The notes below the pieces were generated by a model that was given only the letters and a program-made list of their open reading frames with translations, was not told the origin of the DNA and made no database searches. DNA of 64,000 bases from Pseudomonadota bacterium (GTDB taxonomy: Bacteria > Pseudomonadota > Gammaproteobacteria > Burkholderiales > Rhodocyclaceae). Position 1 is the first letter of the stretch. Every line of letters begins with the position of its first letter. The DNA is taken from the NCBI GenBank assembly GCA_029776255.1, contig JAKOTN010000019.1:1-64000 (forward strand), in the 5' to 3' direction. Below, one piece after another: positions 40,254 through 49,018 of this stretch. The translations under genes were made by a program, and so were the position numbers.

Positions 40254-40280
40254 CTCTTCCAGGAGCGCTGACAGCTCGTC

Positions 40281-40368
40281 GCATCGCCTCCCGGCAACGG
40301 GAGGCGCGGATTGAAACGCACAACAGCGTGCGGACCACGGCGCCGTTCAGCGCATCGCCTCCCCGCAA
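40281..40368 (+). CRISPR. orphan degenerate repeat, one spacer and a half repeat
   Basis: A 37-bp repeat at 40281-40317 is identical to the last array repeat at 39570, including its loop G and the C after the stem. A 34-nt spacer follows (40318-40351), then the first 17 bases of another repeat (40352-40368, one mismatch) before the match ends. This is the true old trailer end of the array, separated from the main array by 674 bp of phage-like DNA. Confidence 0.9.
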
Positions 40369-40391
40369 TAAAAAAGCGTCGTCTAATAATA

Positions 40392-40491
40392 CTTGCCTTG
40401 CCTTGCCTTGCCTTGCCTTGCCTTGCCTTGCCTTGCCTTGCCTTGCCTTGCCTTGCCTAGCCTAGCCTAGCCTAGCCTAGCCTAGCCTAGC
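40392..40491. repeat. pentanucleotide tandem repeat (CTTGC)13(CTAGC)7
   Basis: Exactly 100 bp of 5-bp units: thirteen CTTGC followed by seven CTAGC, the second block differing by one base. It lies between the CRISPR trailer and the yejM-like gene, about 130 bp before its start codon. Such tracts slip easily during replication. The remaining 40492-40623 shows no gene. Confidence 0.95.
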
Positions 40492-40623
40492 CGGGTTGTT
40501 GCTCATCCGCGCTGGCCGGTTCGATGGCAGCGCCGCGGACGTGTTCCCCACCACATCGCGATGCTTAAGGCGGGCTTCATGTTTTCCCGTTAAGATAACC
40601 GTTTCCGTTTAAACGCGCCGCTC

Positions 40624-42513
40624 ATGACTTTGCTGCCCTCTCGCCACGGTCTCAATCGTTTTTTTCTGTTTACCGGACTATGGGTATTGCTCCATGTCGC
40701 GTCCTTCACCACCGCGCAAGCGTACGGCACCCCGGCCGTCGCCTTGTGGACGGTGGCGACGACGGGAACGTATGCCCTGATATACCTGCTGCCGGTGCTG
40801 ATTCCCGGCTATCTGCTGCACGCTGTGCTCAGCCGGCGGGGAGTTGGCGGTCGCGGCGCGGTGGCGTTTGCGGTGTTCCTGATCGGCGTGACCGGCGCGA
40901 TCCAAGTGCTGCTTTTTGCCGACCGCGTCATCCATGGCATGTACGGTTTTCATATCAACGCCTTCGTCATCGACCTGGTTTTTTCGCCCGGCGGCATCGA
41001 TTCGCTGGGCGCCAGCCGCAGCACCGAAATCACCGCCGCGCTGATCGTCGTGGCGCTGTTCGCCCTGCAAGCGGCAACCTATTTCTGGGCGACACGCCGC
41101 GCCGTCTCCGGGCTCCCGCCGCGCTGGGGCGTGCGCAAGCGTTGGTTATTGCTCGTTTTTCTGTTGCTGACCGTCGGCGAACGCATCGCCTATGGCGTCA
41201 GCGCCGCCGCCAACTATCAGCCGATTCTGTTCGCTGCCGAGAGCTATCCCTTGTACCTGCCGACAAGTTTCCGCCGACTGGCTACCCGGATGGGGATCAC
41301 CCGCAGTGCGGAAACGGCCGACAGCATTCGTCTCGAACAAGGTGCGCTCAGCTATCCGCTGGCGCCGCTGCGGGTGGAGCCGCCGGCGCGGCCACCGAAC
41401 ATCGTCTGGTTGGCGATCGAGTCCTTGCGTTTCGACATGCTGGACCCGAAGATCATGCCTAATCTGTGGGATCTTTCAGAAAAATCGCTACGTCTGGAAC
41501 AGCATTACAGCGGCGGAAACGTCACCCAGATGGGCATCTTCGCGATGTTCTACGGTTTGTACGGCAACTACTTCTTTCCAATGCAGGCGGCGCGTCGCCA
41601 ACCGGTGCTGATGGAGGTGCTGCAACAGGAAAAATACCAGTTTGGCTTGTACACCAGCACCAACTTCATTTATCCGCCGTTCGTCGAAACGGTGTTCGCG
41701 AACATGAACCCCGCCGACATGCACCCGTTCGGCGAAGGCGCGCCTGCATGGGAGCGCGACGAGCAGAACATCGGCGAGGTACTCAAGTTCATCGACGGCC
41801 GCGACCGGCAGCGGCCGTTCATGACCTATATGTTCTTCGAGTCGCCGCACGCCAACTACAATTTTCCGCCCGAAAGCGTTATCGCCAAGCCGTATCTGGA
41901 GGACTTCAATTACCTGACCAGCGACATGGCGGCGCAGATGGGACCGATCAAGAACCGCTACATCAACGCCGCGCATTTCGTCGACCAGCAGATCGGGCGG
42001 ATCGTCGCCGGCCTGCGCGAAAGAAATCTTCTCGATAACACGGTGATCATCGTTCTCGGGGACCACGGCGAGGAATTCATGGAGCGCAGCGGTCGCTGGG
42101 GGCACGCGGCGGAATTCAATCGCTATCAGACCAGCACCGTCGCGGTAATGGCCGTGCCTGGTCAGCCGCCGCGGGTGATCAAGGGCATCAGCAGCCACCT
42201 CGACATTCCGGCCACGCTGCTACCGCTGCTTGGCGTGCGCAACCCACCCGAAGACTACTCGTTGGGCAGCAATCTGCTGGCCAGCGATTTCCATCGCGAG
42301 TACGCCGTGGCCGCCGACTGGAACCGCGTGGCCTATCTGGGCGAAAAGTACAAAGTCGCTTTCCCGATCAACGCCTCGGGAGTGGTCCGCGCCGAAATTC
42401 TCGACAGCGACGACCGGCCGGTTGCCGATCGCGAGGCGGTCAAAAGCGCGGTGCGCCCGGCAACCATGGAAATCATGCGCAACCTGACCCGTTTCAGCCG
42501 CGCCAAGCACTGA
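40624..42513 (+). CDS. yejM: YejM/PbgA-like inner-membrane sulfatase-fold protein
   Basis: 629-aa protein with about five N-terminal membrane helices (residues ~10-190) and a periplasmic alkaline-phosphatase/sulfatase-type domain. Landmarks are NIVWLAIESLRFDMLDPKIM, HYSGGNVTQMGIFAMFYGLY, STNFIYPPF and IVLGDHGEEFME. The layout matches YejM (PbgA, LapC), which in enterics binds lipid A and controls LPS synthesis through LapB/FtsH. Catalytic residues of true sulfatases are only partly kept, as in that family. It starts ATG 40624 in the first gene after the CRISPR debris. Its role in this organism is inferred. Confidence 0.85.
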   Translation: MTLLPSRHGLNRFFLFTGLWVLLHVASFTTAQAYGTPAVALWTVATTGTYALIYLLPVLIPGYLLHAVLSRRGVGGRGAVAFAVFLIGVTGAIQVLLFADRVIHGMYGFHINAFVIDLVFSPGGIDSLGASRSTEITAALIVVALFALQAATYFWATRRAVSGLPPRWGVRKRWLLLVFLLLTVGERIAYGVSAAANYQPILFAAESYPLYLPTSFRRLATRMGITRSAETADSIRLEQGALSYPLAPLRVEPPARPPNIVWLAIESLRFDMLDPKIMPNLWDLSEKSLRLEQHYSGGNVTQMGIFAMFYGLYGNYFFPMQAARRQPVLMEVLQQEKYQFGLYTSTNFIYPPFVETVFANMNPADMHPFGEGAPAWERDEQNIGEVLKFIDGRDRQRPFMTYMFFESPHANYNFPPESVIAKPYLEDFNYLTSDMAAQMGPIKNRYINAAHFVDQQIGRIVAGLRERNLLDNTVIIVLGDHGEEFMERSGRWGHAAEFNRYQTSTVAVMAVPGQPPRVIKGISSHLDIPATLLPLLGVRNPPEDYSLGSNLLASDFHREYAVAADWNRVAYLGEKYKVAFPINASGVVRAEILDSDDRPVADREAVKSAVRPATMEIMRNLTRFSRAKH

Positions 42514-42559
42514 TCGCCGCGCCACGGAATTCCGTCACCCGCACGACGAGCCAACGAAG

Positions 42560-43000
42560 ATGCCGAGACATAGCGAAAGTCGCACCATCGCCCAGCCGGC
42601 GGAGCGGCTGTTCGACATCGTCGCCGATGTCGAACGCTACCCCGATTTTCTGCCGCTGATGCGCGAAGCCAAGATCGTCCATCGCGGCGACGATGTTTAC
42701 GAAACCGAGCAGGCGTTGGCGCTCGGCCTACTGGTACATCGTTTTCGCACGCGCACACTGCTCGACCGGCCGCGCGGTATTACCGTCGTTTCCAGCGACC
42801 CGCTGTTTCGACGCTTCGACCTTCGCTGGGTTTTTTCGCCGCTCGCCGACGACCGCTGTCAGGTCGATTTCGCCATCGATTGCGAGGCGTCGTCGTTTTT
42901 TCTGCTGCCGTTCGTACAAATGGTGGTGTTGCCAATGGCCGGCCAGATGGTCGCCGCATTCGAGGCGCGCGCACTGGCCACCGAGCGCGCCGGCCGCTAG
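42560..43000 (+). CDS. ratA: RatA-like SRPBCC (Coq10-type) protein
   Basis: 146-aa START-like protein. The sequence SRTIAQPAERLFDIVADVERYPDFLPLM and DLRWVFSPLADDRCQVDFAIDCEASSFF follow the Coq10/RatA family. In E. coli RatA was described as inhibiting 70S association; the family also binds quinones or lipids, so a respiratory role is equally possible. It starts ATG 42560, 46 bp after the yejM-like gene, on the same strand and upstream of glnS. In many Betaproteobacteria ratA lies beside smpB and a rnfH-like gene; that context is missing here. Confidence 0.85.
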   Translation: MPRHSESRTIAQPAERLFDIVADVERYPDFLPLMREAKIVHRGDDVYETEQALALGLLVHRFRTRTLLDRPRGITVVSSDPLFRRFDLRWVFSPLADDRCQVDFAIDCEASSFFLLPFVQMVVLPMAGQMVAAFEARALATERAGR

Positions 43001-43078
43001 CCGGTTGCGCGATTTGTCTCGCCTTGGCGGGGGCTTCGCCGGGTAAAATGCGAGGCTCCTCGAATCTAGGAAGGCACC

Positions 43079-44926
43079 GTGAATCCAGATACCGCCAGCA
43101 AGGACGCGAATTCCGCCGCGCTCGCCAGCACCAATTTCATCCGCAACATCATCGAATCCGACCTCACCGCCGGCAAGCACGCCGCGCGCCGTTGGTCAGG
43201 GCTGCCCGGTCCGGCCGACCAACAGCGTGCAGGACCGCCGGACCCAGCGCGCATCCGTACCCGTTTCCCGCCCGAGCCGAACGGCTATCTGCATTTCGGT
43301 CATGCCAAGTCGATCTGCCTGAACTTCGGCCTGGCGCAGGACTATGGCGGTCGTTGCCATCTGCGTTTCGACGACACCAACCCGGAAAAGGAAGAGCGGG
43401 AATATGTCGATTCGATCGTCGATTCGGTCCGCTGGCTCGGCTTTTCCTGGGATGGTCCGGTGGTCGAGGGGCAACCGGCGCGCGAGGACAATCTTTATTT
43501 CGCCTCCAATTACTTCGACTGGATGGTGCGCTTCGCCGAATACCTGATCGCCAGCGGGCATGCTTACGTCGACAGCCAGAGCGCCGAAGAGATGCGCCAC
43601 AGCCGCGGCACGCTCACCGAGGCCGGCCGCGACTCGCCGTATCGTCAGCGCAGCCCCGAAGAGAACATGGACCTGTTCAAGCGCATGCAGAAGGGCGAGT
43701 TCCCCGACGGCACGCACATTTTGCGCGCCAAGATCGACATGGCGTCGGCGAACATCAACCTGCGCGATCCGGCGATCTACCGTATTCGCCACGCCAGCCA
43801 TCACAACACCGGCGACCGCTGGTGCGTCTATCCGATGTACACCTACGCGCATCCGATCGAGGACGCGCTGGAAAATATCACTCACTCGATCTGCACGCTC
43901 GAATTCGCCGATCAACGACCGTTCTACGACTGGCTGCTGGAGCGGCTGGCCGAGGGCGGACTGCTGCAACGACCGCTGCCGCGACAGATCGAATTCTCGC
44001 GCCTCAATCTGACCTACATCGTGCTTTCCAAGCGCAAGCTGATCCAGCTGGTCGAAGAAAAGCACGTGGCCGGCTGGGACGACCCGCGCCTACCGACGCT
44101 GGTCGGCGCGCGCCGGCGCGGCTACCCGGCCGAAGGCTTTCTGCTGTTCGCCGAGCGCGTCGGCGTCTCCCGCTCCGATTCGCTGATCGACTACGCGCTG
44201 CTCGAAGACACCATGCGCGAAGTGCTCAACGAATCCGCCGAACGCCGTGTCGCCGTTCTCGACCCGCTCAAGCTGATCATCGACAATTACCCGCAAGGCC
44301 AGCGCGAAGAGTGTTTCGCGCCCAATCACCCGCTGAAACCGGAACTCGGCAAACGGGCGATGCCTTTCGGTCGCGAATTGTGGATCGAGCGTGAAGACTT
44401 CATGGTCGAACCCAGCAAGGGTTACCACCGCCTGTACCCTGGCAACACGGCGCGCCTGCGTTACGGCTACGTCGTCAAATGCACCGGCTTCGACCGCGAT
44501 CCAAGCGGCGCGGTCAACGCGGTGCATTGCGACTATCTGCCGGACTCGAAAAGCGGCACTCCCGGCGCCGACACCTATAAGGTCAAGGGTAACTTGCACT
44601 GGGTATCGGCGGCCGATGCGTGCCGGGCCGAAGTGCGTTTGTACGACCGCCTGTTCGCCGTTCCGTCGCCCGGCGCTCGCCGCGAAGACGATCCGGAAGG
44701 CGTCGACCGCGATTTCCGCGAGGATATCAATCCGAACAGCATGCAGGTGATCCACGCCTGGCTGGAGTCGGCGCTGAAAGACGTGGACGCCGAGCAGCGT
44801 TTCCAGTTCGAGCGGCACGGTTACTTCGTCGCCGACCGAGTGGACTCGAAAGCCGGCGCGCCGGTGTTCAACCGCACGGTGACGTTGCGAGATTCCTGGA
44901 GCGGCAAACCCGGCCAGCGCAAGTAG
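43079..44926 (+). CDS. glnS: glutaminyl-tRNA synthetase
   Basis: Charges tRNA-Gln with glutamine in the cytoplasm. 615 aa, slightly longer than the E. coli enzyme. It starts with GTG at 43079 behind AGGAAGG. The class I signatures are FPPEPNGYLHFGHAKSICLN (HIGH-type) and TYIVLSKRKL (KMSKS-type, VLSKR). Other conserved parts are RFDDTNPEKEEREYV, PTRPHFEYSR-like EFSRLNLTY and SICTLEF. The N-terminus has an extra ~40 residues (STNFIRNIIESDL plus an insertion rich in Pro/Gly, GLPGPADQQRAGPPD). The insertion between the usual GK and TRFPPEP segments is somewhat unusual. Confidence 0.97.
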   Translation: MNPDTASKDANSAALASTNFIRNIIESDLTAGKHAARRWSGLPGPADQQRAGPPDPARIRTRFPPEPNGYLHFGHAKSICLNFGLAQDYGGRCHLRFDDTNPEKEEREYVDSIVDSVRWLGFSWDGPVVEGQPAREDNLYFASNYFDWMVRFAEYLIASGHAYVDSQSAEEMRHSRGTLTEAGRDSPYRQRSPEENMDLFKRMQKGEFPDGTHILRAKIDMASANINLRDPAIYRIRHASHHNTGDRWCVYPMYTYAHPIEDALENITHSICTLEFADQRPFYDWLLERLAEGGLLQRPLPRQIEFSRLNLTYIVLSKRKLIQLVEEKHVAGWDDPRLPTLVGARRRGYPAEGFLLFAERVGVSRSDSLIDYALLEDTMREVLNESAERRVAVLDPLKLIIDNYPQGQREECFAPNHPLKPELGKRAMPFGRELWIEREDFMVEPSKGYHRLYPGNTARLRYGYVVKCTGFDRDPSGAVNAVHCDYLPDSKSGTPGADTYKVKGNLHWVSAADACRAEVRLYDRLFAVPSPGARREDDPEGVDRDFREDINPNSMQVIHAWLESALKDVDAEQRFQFERHGYFVADRVDSKAGAPVFNRTVTLRDSWSGKPGQRK

Positions 44927-44964
44927 CGTGGCGTTGTCGTGGCGGGGCAGCGGCGCCCGCCGCG

Positions 44965-45318
44965 TTACAGCAGTTCCAGAACCTTTTCCGGTGGCCGCCC
45001 GATAACGGCGAGGTCGCCGCGCACGGCGATCGGACGCTCGAGCAGGATCGGGTGCGCGAGCAGCGCATCCAGCCATTCCTCGTCGCTCAACGAGCGGCCG
45101 GCGTACTTTTCCTTGTATACGGCCTCGCCGCGACGAACGATTTCAGCGGGCGTCATGTCGAGCTTTCGCAGCAGTTCGACAAGTTCTTCGCGGCTGGGCG
45201 GCGTTTCGAGGTAATTGATCACTTCGACCAGCAAGCCGGTGGAAGCCATCACCTGACACGCCGCACGGCTCTTCGAGCAACGACTGTTGTGATAGATGCG
45301 GACGATGTTTTCGTTCAT
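44965..45318 (-). CDS. arsC: ArsC-family arsenate reductase (glutaredoxin type)
   Basis: 117-aa thioredoxin-fold protein. The active-site Cys is in IYHNSRCSKSRAA near the N-terminus, and the C-terminal arginines are in LERPIAVRGDLAVIGRPPEKV, both diagnostic of ArsC. ArsC reduces arsenate to arsenite using glutathione and glutaredoxin. No arsR, arsB or acr3 gene is nearby, so it is a lone copy; in this setting it may act as a related stress or thiol protein (Spx/YffB relatives are similar). It converges with glnS. Confidence 0.9.
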   Translation of the reverse strand: MNENIVRIYHNSRCSKSRAACQVMASTGLLVEVINYLETPPSREELVELLRKLDMTPAEIVRRGEAVYKEKYAGRSLSDEEWLDALLAHPILLERPIAVRGDLAVIGRPPEKVLELL

Positions 45319-45374
45319 GGCGGCGGTGTTCGGTAGGACGGGCGCCGGAATGATTCAGCGTCGCCCCGTCGGAT

Positions 45375-46454
45375 TCAGGTTGGCGGACGGTTGCCGTTCG
45401 CGCGGCGGACGACAACCGTCCGCGATTTTACCGCCAGCGCGCGCCACCGTAACGCCAAAATCGACAGCAGGCCACCAGCGAACAACGCCGTCGTCGTCGG
45501 CTCCGGGATAGCGGCGCGGAATTTGGCCGCCAGAATCCGATCGGTTGCGGTGGTCGGATGCACGCCGTCCCAGAACAACCAGGTATCGGGATTGCAAGCG
45601 GGGTCGGCGATGCACGCCGTCCGCGTGTTCGTCAAGCCGTAGGCAGCCGAATTGTCAAGAATGTCCCGGAACGCCGCGGCGGTGTCGAACTGCACGATCT
45701 CGGCCGACGGCAAGGCCGCGTCGAGCGCGGTCAAGGCCAGCCGGAGATTATCGTTGAAGGCGCTGCTCAGGGCGCTCAGAGCGACGTCGCCCAGGAAAGC
45801 GGGCGTGGCGCCAAGATCCGGCATGTTCGGCACCATGAAATGTTGTGCGCCGGACGCCGCGAGCGCCAGCACCGTGCCGATGATGTTGTTGATCCCGTTG
45901 CCGATCAACTGGCTCACGCTGCCCGGTCCACCGGCGCCGCCGGCTACCGTGCCGGGCAACTGGCCCGTCGTGGCGTAGTAAAAGACATCGTTTGGAAACA
46001 GCCAGACGACAAAAAGCGAGCTTGCCGGGTCAAAAACACGGTTTTGCGCCGCGAAAGTCGCCAATTGCCAAGTATTGCTTTTTTGCGCGAACACTGGTGC
46101 CAAGGCTCCGGTGTTCGGATTGACCGCGTTATAGCTCTCCAGACCCGTCGTCGCGCCACCGATCGCATAGTTGGTGCCGCCGGCCAGCGATGGCTTGAAG
46201 CTGTTGTCGCCGGGATTGTACAGCTTCCACAGCTGCTCGACCGCGACCGGTCCGTTGGCGTACTGGCCGTTGTAATACGGTGGCGGGGGATACGTCACGC
46301 CCGCCGCCGCCTGGGTGAGTAGCCCGCTGTTACCGCCGTCGGACAGGCTGTCGCCAAACACGAACAGGTTGGAGAGTGTTTGCATTCCGGCACTGGCCAC
46401 CGTCGACAAACCCAAGAACAGCCACAGCGCAACAACCCGTCGCATTCTTTTCAC
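45375..46454 (-). CDS. secreted SGNH/GDSL-type esterase with PEP-CTERM sorting signal
   Basis: 359-aa exported hydrolase. A signal peptide (RRVVALWLFLGLSTVASA) is followed by the GDSL block FVFGDSLSDGGNSG, the GGTNYAIGGATTG motif and the C-terminal catalytic DGVHPTTATD (Asp-His). The end IPEPTTTALFAGGLLSILAL then RWRALAVKSR is a PEP-CTERM signal: the PEP motif, a membrane helix and a basic tail, recognised by exosortase. It implies an exosortase/EPS system elsewhere in the genome. A basic C-terminal extension beyond the usual end (VVVRRANGNRPPT) is a small oddity. The substrate is unknown. Confidence 0.9.
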   Translation of the reverse strand: MKRMRRVVALWLFLGLSTVASAGMQTLSNLFVFGDSLSDGGNSGLLTQAAAGVTYPPPPYYNGQYANGPVAVEQLWKLYNPGDNSFKPSLAGGTNYAIGGATTGLESYNAVNPNTGALAPVFAQKSNTWQLATFAAQNRVFDPASSLFVVWLFPNDVFYYATTGQLPGTVAGGAGGPGSVSQLIGNGINNIIGTVLALAASGAQHFMVPNMPDLGATPAFLGDVALSALSSAFNDNLRLALTALDAALPSAEIVQFDTAAAFRDILDNSAAYGLTNTRTACIADPACNPDTWLFWDGVHPTTATDRILAAKFRAAIPEPTTTALFAGGLLSILALRWRALAVKSRTVVVRRANGNRPPT

Positions 46455-46819
46455 CGTGTTTACCTCCTTGTGTGTGTAGACCGGCGCGCGATGCCTGTGG
46501 TCCCCCGAATTTCGCTCGCATTCAAGTATTCAAGTCGACACCGGAAGAGGCCATTTATTGTTTTATCGCACCGCGCGCCTCGCGGAAAATCCTCCTTTGG
46601 TTGACCATGTTGCGACAAGCACAAAACACGCCATGTGATCTAACTTAATGAAAAATGATGATTCTTTCGATTGACAGCGCAATCCGTGCTCGCGAATGTA
46701 AGTTTTGTCGACAGCGGACCACTCACGAATAGGCGCTTGCTAACGACCCGTGTTCTCGTTTTCCAGCTTCACCGCTGATTTCTTTTTGCAACCACGGCCA
46801 GAAAAAATATATCTATAAA
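46455..46819. other. AT-rich intergenic region, no gene seen
   Basis: 365 bp between the end of a large membrane-protein gene and the esterase gene, both on the minus strand. The esterase promoter must be in its left part; GGAGG occurs at 46464-46460 on the minus strand upstream of the start. Base composition drops here, marking the edge of an AT-richer segment that continues to about 51.2 kb. Confidence 0.5.
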
Positions 46820-48826
46820 TTAATTTGTTACATGTTTTCTAAAATCTTGGCAAGAATACAGCCAATACTTTGATGCATAAGGTTTGGCTGGATTGAGTGT
46901 AAGACCGAATTCAAGTCGAGGCTCGGGTAGTGAACTTTTGATATGTGGTCGTTTGAGGATAAGTTGCCCGAGAACAAGATCTTCGCAAACCTTTCGTAAC
47001 GCTTCAGTAGTAATGGTAGTGTCTGCCGTTGATCCTTCCATCTGATTCGGTGGCTGCCGACCGAGATGGGCATCCGTCGTTCCAAGTCGATTCAGTGCTA
47101 TCAACCTCCGTTCCGCTTCAATGGCTGTGCCTCTCGAGAAGATCACGCCAGCAGCCTGCTGGTGAGATCCATAGCTCGCACGCTTCATGTGAAACCATAG
47201 AATGTCATGCCCGTTCTCGAAATAGGTTGTGGAACCCTTCGGAATTGCATCAATCAGTTCAGAGGTCAAACCTATCGACGGAGTCACGTAAGGAGTTGTT
47301 GACGTAACGCTCCATGAAAGAGCGGCAAATGCGACTGTGAGAGCCGTTCCGAACAGGGAAAGCAGCGCCCTGCCAGGAAGACGGTGTGCGTTTGTAGTTA
47401 CGAGCAAGGCCACACCTGAAACACCTGCGACCAAGATTGGGTCCGGATTAAGGTACAGTGATTTTGGCGGTAACCCGCCCGACCATAGATCGGCGACCAA
47501 CGCTGACGATGTACTCGAGAAATCGCGAATTAACAGGGTGGCTTCCGGCAGGGACGCGAAGACTAGAAGTCCTATTAAGGGCCTTTGAAAACGAGTCGTA
47601 ATCAATGCAATCCGTTTCGACTTGCCAATCAACGGGTAACAAATGCTCAACGCAAAAGCAATTGGTGCACCAAAGTGTTCTAACGCAAGTCCGCATGCCA
47701 AAACCACGGTACAGACAAGCCTGGGCACTGGCTGACGGTTCGTGTATGTCGATCGAATCAATTCGGCCATCGCGACAATGGCAAGAACCTTCACGAACCA
47801 CGCGGCTCTCCAGGGTTGCATTTGTACCAACAGTGCCACTGGCTTAATCAGCGTTATTGCCGATAGCGCGAACCCAACCACTCCAGCAAATGCGGTCGCC
47901 CTATAGCATCTAGCAACAATTGGGGTTGGTGATGCGGTCGCTGCGATAAGCAATATCGATACCCAGTAGACGGGATCGGCGAGTTCAGTGTACGACCATC
48001 GGTCAAGGAATACGAACGGGCTTCGGCTGACGGAAATTCCGTACCAGTCAGCGTCCATGGGGGACAAGGCAGCCCAAGGCAATCCTGGAACCGTGATTAC
48101 AATCAGAATGGCGGCGAACCCAAGTAAAGTAATCGTGACAATCCATCGGGTTCCCGTGAGGAGTGCGATCACCGTCACGATAGCCGGTAACGCCATGATC
48201 GGATGAAGCACGGCTGAAATCAGCAACGCAGTTGCCGCAATCCGGTGAGAGCCTTGCAGTAGAAATCCGACCGCAAGGAGTGCGATAGCTTCCGCGAAAA
48301 CACGAGCTGTGACGAAATTTTCCGCGTAGGTAAAAATTCCGTCTGAGCCGTACACTCGCGGAAATATCGCGAGCAAAAATAGCGCCCACCAATTGGCGGG
48401 AAAAGTGCAGAGTCGATTCGCGAGAAACGCGGCCGATATAAGCCATAGCACCTGTGATACAAGCATGAGTAGAAACGACGCAGAGTGCAAATCCAGTAAG
48501 TCGATAAAAAGGGCGTAGATCGGCGCGAACAGCGAGAAACTGTCCTGAGAGCCAAACGCGAAAAAAAGATCCCCCTCAAATTGGTTAGGAGACAGCCGAA
48601 AAAGAGCCTGCGCGGCATACAGCACTCCGTCATGCCAGATGCCGCCGTAGCGGTGGGTCAAGCTCCACGCTGCAGCAACAATGATCGCGAGGAGATATTG
48701 TTGTACCTGGGATTTTTGTATCGGAGAAATCGATGGTGAGACTGATGGCTTGTCATGCATGACATCATTTGAGCCATCCTGACAGTAGCATCTTGCGCAG
48801 TGCTTGCGAACTTCAGCATTCAACAT
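46820..48826 (-). CDS. large multi-spanning membrane protein, function unknown
   Basis: Up to 668 aa with at least twelve hydrophobic segments. The N-terminal part (GIWHDGVLYAAQALFRL, then FAFGSQDSFSLFAPIYALFIDLL) has acidic residues in the first loop, the layout of GT-C membrane glycosyltransferases. I cannot name a family with confidence. The C-terminal ~150 residues are soluble and probably periplasmic (STTYFENGHDILWFHM). The start is uncertain: ATG 48826 has no well-spaced ribosome site and ATG 48760 (MHDKPSVSPSIS) is equally likely. The gene is AT-richer than its flanks and precedes, on the same strand as, glycan-type genes, suggesting a role in cell-surface polysaccharide. Confidence 0.65.
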   Translation of the reverse strand: MLNAEVRKHCARCYCQDGSNDVMHDKPSVSPSISPIQKSQVQQYLLAIIVAAAWSLTHRYGGIWHDGVLYAAQALFRLSPNQFEGDLFFAFGSQDSFSLFAPIYALFIDLLDLHSASFLLMLVSQVLWLISAAFLANRLCTFPANWWALFLLAIFPRVYGSDGIFTYAENFVTARVFAEAIALLAVGFLLQGSHRIAATALLISAVLHPIMALPAIVTVIALLTGTRWIVTITLLGFAAILIVITVPGLPWAALSPMDADWYGISVSRSPFVFLDRWSYTELADPVYWVSILLIAATASPTPIVARCYRATAFAGVVGFALSAITLIKPVALLVQMQPWRAAWFVKVLAIVAMAELIRSTYTNRQPVPRLVCTVVLACGLALEHFGAPIAFALSICYPLIGKSKRIALITTRFQRPLIGLLVFASLPEATLLIRDFSSTSSALVADLWSGGLPPKSLYLNPDPILVAGVSGVALLVTTNAHRLPGRALLSLFGTALTVAFAALSWSVTSTTPYVTPSIGLTSELIDAIPKGSTTYFENGHDILWFHMKRASYGSHQQAAGVIFSRGTAIEAERRLIALNRLGTTDAHLGRQPPNQMEGSTADTTITTEALRKVCEDLVLGQLILKRPHIKSSLPEPRLEFGLTLNPAKPYASKYWLYSCQDFRKHVTN

Positions 48827-49018
48827 GTAAATGAAATGACTTCCTGAACATATATGATAACCAAGTCGGTTTTGGTTTCTTGTTTAATCGTCTTCTTGCT
48901 TTGCGTTTTATTTGGGTTGAAATACCAAAATCTTCTACAGATGCTTCTGTGCAATACAGTCCAGTCGCCTTTTGAACTAAGCCATGACCGGCGGACTTTC
49001 AGAGATATGCGACGACTT

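Noticed and set aside
39944-40465. Plus-strand frame ending in a CLALP repeat
   Set aside because: It reads the pentanucleotide tract and a CRISPR repeat; no start signal and no plausible product.
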